From Rhodospirillaceae bacterium (GTDB lineage Bacteria; Pseudomonadota; Alphaproteobacteria; Rhodospirillales; JABHCV01), in NCBI GenBank assembly GCA_018662005.1, contig JABJHA010000019.1, positions 1 through 46,218 of the forward strand: a stretch of 46,218 bases of DNA. The letters are read 5' to 3'. Under the pieces are notes generated by a model. It saw only the letters and a list, made by a program, of their open reading frames with translations. It was not told where the DNA came from and searched no databases. Positions within the stretch are counted from its first letter, which is position 1, and each line of letters begins with the position of its first letter. Made by a program: the position numbers and the translations under genes. Below are positions 44,265-46,218 of this stretch, piece by piece.

Positions 44265-45077
44265 ATGATGTTGCGAATACTAATTGCCCCACTCCTATTC
44301 CTCTCACTCGTTTTTCCGGGTGTCGCTTTCGCCAACACGGGCAAGGTCAACGGGTTCATAGCTATCGGGCCGGCTTTGGCCCCCGACTATGAGGGCTCCT
44401 CAGATTACAGCGCCATTCCGCTTGTGGTCGCCCGAGTCCAATCCAATGGGTACTTTGTTGAACTCCAGGGGACGCGGGCGCGGGCGAACCTGCTGCCGAT
44501 AGAAATTCTATCCGATAGCTTGTCTTTGTCTGTTATGGCCGGTCCGAGCGTAAATTTCCGTCCGGGCAGAGGCAGCGTCGAAAACGCACGTGTAGACAGT
44601 TTGCGAGATGTTGATACGGCGATTGAGGCCGGTGCTTTTATCGCTCTCCGGAAAAATGGAATATTGGGGGAGCGGGATGCTTTGATGGGCCGTATTGAAC
44701 TCGTCAATGACGTATCGGGAACTCATGAAGGCAGATTACTGACGCTACGCGGTTCCTATGCAAAACCCTTGAGCAAAAAACTCAGGTTCGCAGCAGGGAT
44801 GGATGCGACCTACGCCTCTAATGACTACATGGAAACTTACTTCAGCATTGATGCCGACAATGCGGGGCGTAGTGGCTTGACAGCTTTCAAGTCCGGCCAC
44901 GGCCTAAAGGATGTGGGCCTCGATCTTTCGCTCCTGTACAGCTTGACGGAACGCTGGGGAATCATGGGTCTGGTCCGCACGTCGTACTTACTGGGCGATG
45001 CTTCCGACAGCCCCATCGCCGGTGAGGGCTCGAGCAAGCAGTTTTTGGGCGGCATTGCCGTCAACTATCGATTCTGA
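44265..45077 (+). CDS. MipA/OmpV-family outer-membrane protein
   Basis: The 270-residue protein has a Sec signal peptide (MLRILIAPLLFLSLVFPGVAFA) and a beta-barrel pattern: IAIGPALAPDYEGSSDYSAIPL at the start, alternating hydrophobic strands and a C-terminal VNYRF ending in phenylalanine. MipA/OmpV proteins act as scaffolds for peptidoglycan synthesis or as outer-membrane channels. It is monocistronic, with an AGG about 8 bases before the ATG. Confidence 0.85.
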   Translation: MMLRILIAPLLFLSLVFPGVAFANTGKVNGFIAIGPALAPDYEGSSDYSAIPLVVARVQSNGYFVELQGTRARANLLPIEILSDSLSLSVMAGPSVNFRPGRGSVENARVDSLRDVDTAIEAGAFIALRKNGILGERDALMGRIELVNDVSGTHEGRLLTLRGSYAKPLSKKLRFAAGMDATYASNDYMETYFSIDADNAGRSGLTAFKSGHGLKDVGLDLSLLYSLTERWGIMGLVRTSYLLGDASDSPIAGEGSSKQFLGGIAVNYRF

Positions 45078-45272
45078 TGCACCAATAGGCCCCACCCCCA
45101 ATAACATCCACCCAGGCAAACCCAAGCATCCTCGAACGTCGAACAACGTTGCGTACATGTGTGGTCGTGGCGCAAGTCCGGTTTATTTTTGCCGCCTGTA
45201 TATATTTCAAGTTTGGGGCGATTTAATTGACAATTTGGCTTAGTATGCGCACCGGCGTTGAAAGGCCTGGCA

Positions 45273-45998
45273 ATGGAACCCCGTGAATTCAAAGGCCAAA
45301 TACCCTGCCTTACCCCCCAGTTTACAAAAGGGACGGAATGGTCGGTGTTGTCGCAGGAAGAAATTCAACACTTCAACGACAGCGCCATTTGTAAAACTTA
45401 CAAAGAGGGTGAAGCCATTTTCTATGAAGAAGATGTCTGCAAGGGCCTCTATCTTGTTAAAAGCGGGCTTGTCGGTGTTAGAAAAATTGACGCAGAAGGA
45501 AGCCATGTCCTTTTACGTTTGGCCAATCCCGGCGATACCCTGGGCTACCGGCCACTGCTCGCCGGAGAGAAGCACAGGGCCGGTGCGGAAGTTCTGAAAG
45601 CGGCCGCCATTTGCTTCCTGCCAAAGATAACCATGCGTCAATTGCTGATCAGCAACCCGGAACTGGGTGCAGGATTCCTTCGGCGCACGGCGCAAGCCCT
45701 TGGCGCCGCCGATGACCGTTTTTTTAAAACCGTCACCCTGCCAGCCCGCATTCGGTTTATCCATTTGCTAATGATCCTCCGCGAAAGGTGTGGCCAAATT
45801 GTCGAAGATGGCAGTTTGTCTATGGAACTTCCCCTGACCCGTCGCGACATTGCTTCCATGCTGGGAATCAGAGCCGAATCCCTTTCCCGTCTGGTCCACG
45901 AAATTGAAGCTGAAGGGCTTATTCACTTTTCCGGAAGTCACGTAACGGTGAATAATCCCGACCAACTGCTCGAAGAATTAGACGCCGGGCTTCAATAA
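45273..45998 (+). CDS. Crp/Fnr-family transcriptional regulator
   Basis: The 241-residue protein has a cyclic-nucleotide-binding-like domain (KEGEAIFYEEDVCKGLYLVKSGLVGVRK, GDTLGYRPLLAG) and a C-terminal winged helix (LPLTRRDIASMLGIRAESLSRLVHEIEAEGLI). The four-cysteine pattern of an oxygen-sensing FNR cluster is not present, and the effector is unknown. The start at 45273 is preferred to a TTG at 45258. It lies 118 bases before a Tat-exported gene that it may regulate. Confidence 0.88.
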   Translation: MEPREFKGQIPCLTPQFTKGTEWSVLSQEEIQHFNDSAICKTYKEGEAIFYEEDVCKGLYLVKSGLVGVRKIDAEGSHVLLRLANPGDTLGYRPLLAGEKHRAGAEVLKAAAICFLPKITMRQLLISNPELGAGFLRRTAQALGAADDRFFKTVTLPARIRFIHLLMILRERCGQIVEDGSLSMELPLTRRDIASMLGIRAESLSRLVHEIEAEGLIHFSGSHVTVNNPDQLLEELDAGLQ

Positions 45999-46116
45999 GT
46001 GATGTTTTTTTAAAAATTCCTCCCGTGTTAACATAGGTCATCGCACCTTTCGTTATTCCTGATTAAGAATATTCCTGATAAATCGGTAAAATTCTTTCTG
46101 AGACGGAGGGCTCTCC

Positions 46117-46218
46117 ATGACGGTTCTATCGCCCACAATTTCACGCAGAGACATCATCAATAATCTTGGCAAAGGCGCCGCCGTCATCGCGACGGCCAGC
46201 GCGTTGCCGGTCTCGGCA
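46117..46218 (+). CDS. N-terminus of a Tat-exported protein (cut by window end)
   Basis: Only 34 codons are inside the window. They form a twin-arginine signal: SRRDIINNLGKG followed by an alanine-rich hydrophobic stretch ending ALPVSA. GGAGGG at 46105-46110 is a strong ribosome binding site. The mature protein is not visible, so no function can be given; many such proteins are periplasmic redox enzymes. Confidence 0.7.
   Translation, partial: MTVLSPTISRRDIINNLGKGAAVIATASALPVSA

Noticed and set aside
45227-45246. Sigma-70 promoter TTGACA/TAGTAT before the Crp/Fnr gene
   Set aside because: The two hexamers are only 8 bases apart, too close for a functional promoter.

Overview
The window looks like a chromosomal segment of an alphaproteobacterium, probably Rhodospirillales-like. 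This is inferred from the gene families (TRAP transporter, XDH-type hydroxylases, HyuAB, PmtA-like methyltransferase, proteobacterial IorA/IorB with a DUF6537-type tail) and from interspersed AAGCGGACAT-type hairpin repeats that I associate with Alphaproteobacteria. No rRNA, tRNA, CRISPR array, transposase or integrase was recognised.

Region 1 (1-1.1 kb): a small DUF6641-like gene lies between two nearly identical 23-bp palindromes. Region 2 (1.2-7.6 kb): a sugar-nucleotide block holds glgC, a HIT/GalT-like nucleotidyltransferase, a P-loop kinase, a sucrose-phosphate-synthase-like glycosyltransferase and phosphoglucomutase. No glycogen synthase or branching enzyme is present.

Region 3 (8.0-37.5 kb) is a large catabolic block. 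It contains an MFS transporter; a three-subunit molybdenum hydroxylase (FAD, 2Fe-2S, Mo subunits) divergent from a LysR regulator; and a TRAP carboxylate transporter with a DUF2284 protein. Divergent from the TRAP genes is a plus-strand operon of AMP-forming acyl-CoA ligase, DMSO-reductase-family molybdoenzyme, fused four-cluster ferredoxin/membrane anchor, IorA and IorB. A minus-strand operon converges on it: hyuA, hyuB, enolase-superfamily enzyme, LLM flavoenzyme, ADP-forming acyl-CoA synthetase, a dehydrogenase remnant and an AhpD-like protein. A GntR/UTRA regulator lies upstream of hyuA on the same strand.

The main hypothesis is that the plus-strand operon is a compact alpha-oxidation pathway. 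A carboxylic acid R-CH2-COOH would be activated to its CoA ester, oxidised at the alpha carbon to a 2-oxoacid by a membrane-anchored molybdoenzyme (as PadBCD does with phenylacetyl-CoA), then oxidatively decarboxylated by an Ior-type enzyme to R-CO-CoA. The XDH-type hydroxylase and HyuAB suggest that the substrate may be an N-heterocycle, hydroxylated next to nitrogen and opened as a lactam. A tandem 31-bp operator-like repeat lies between the TRAP and ligase operons.

Region 4 (37.8-46.2 kb) is a mixed segment. It holds a heme-binding sensor kinase truncated in its ATPase domain, an AraC regulator, a PmtA-like methyltransferase, a Tat-exported isoquinoline-oxidoreductase-type pair, a MipA/OmpV outer-membrane protein, a Crp/Fnr regulator and the start of a Tat-exported protein cut by the window edge. 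All functions are judged from sequence by eye; no search was run.
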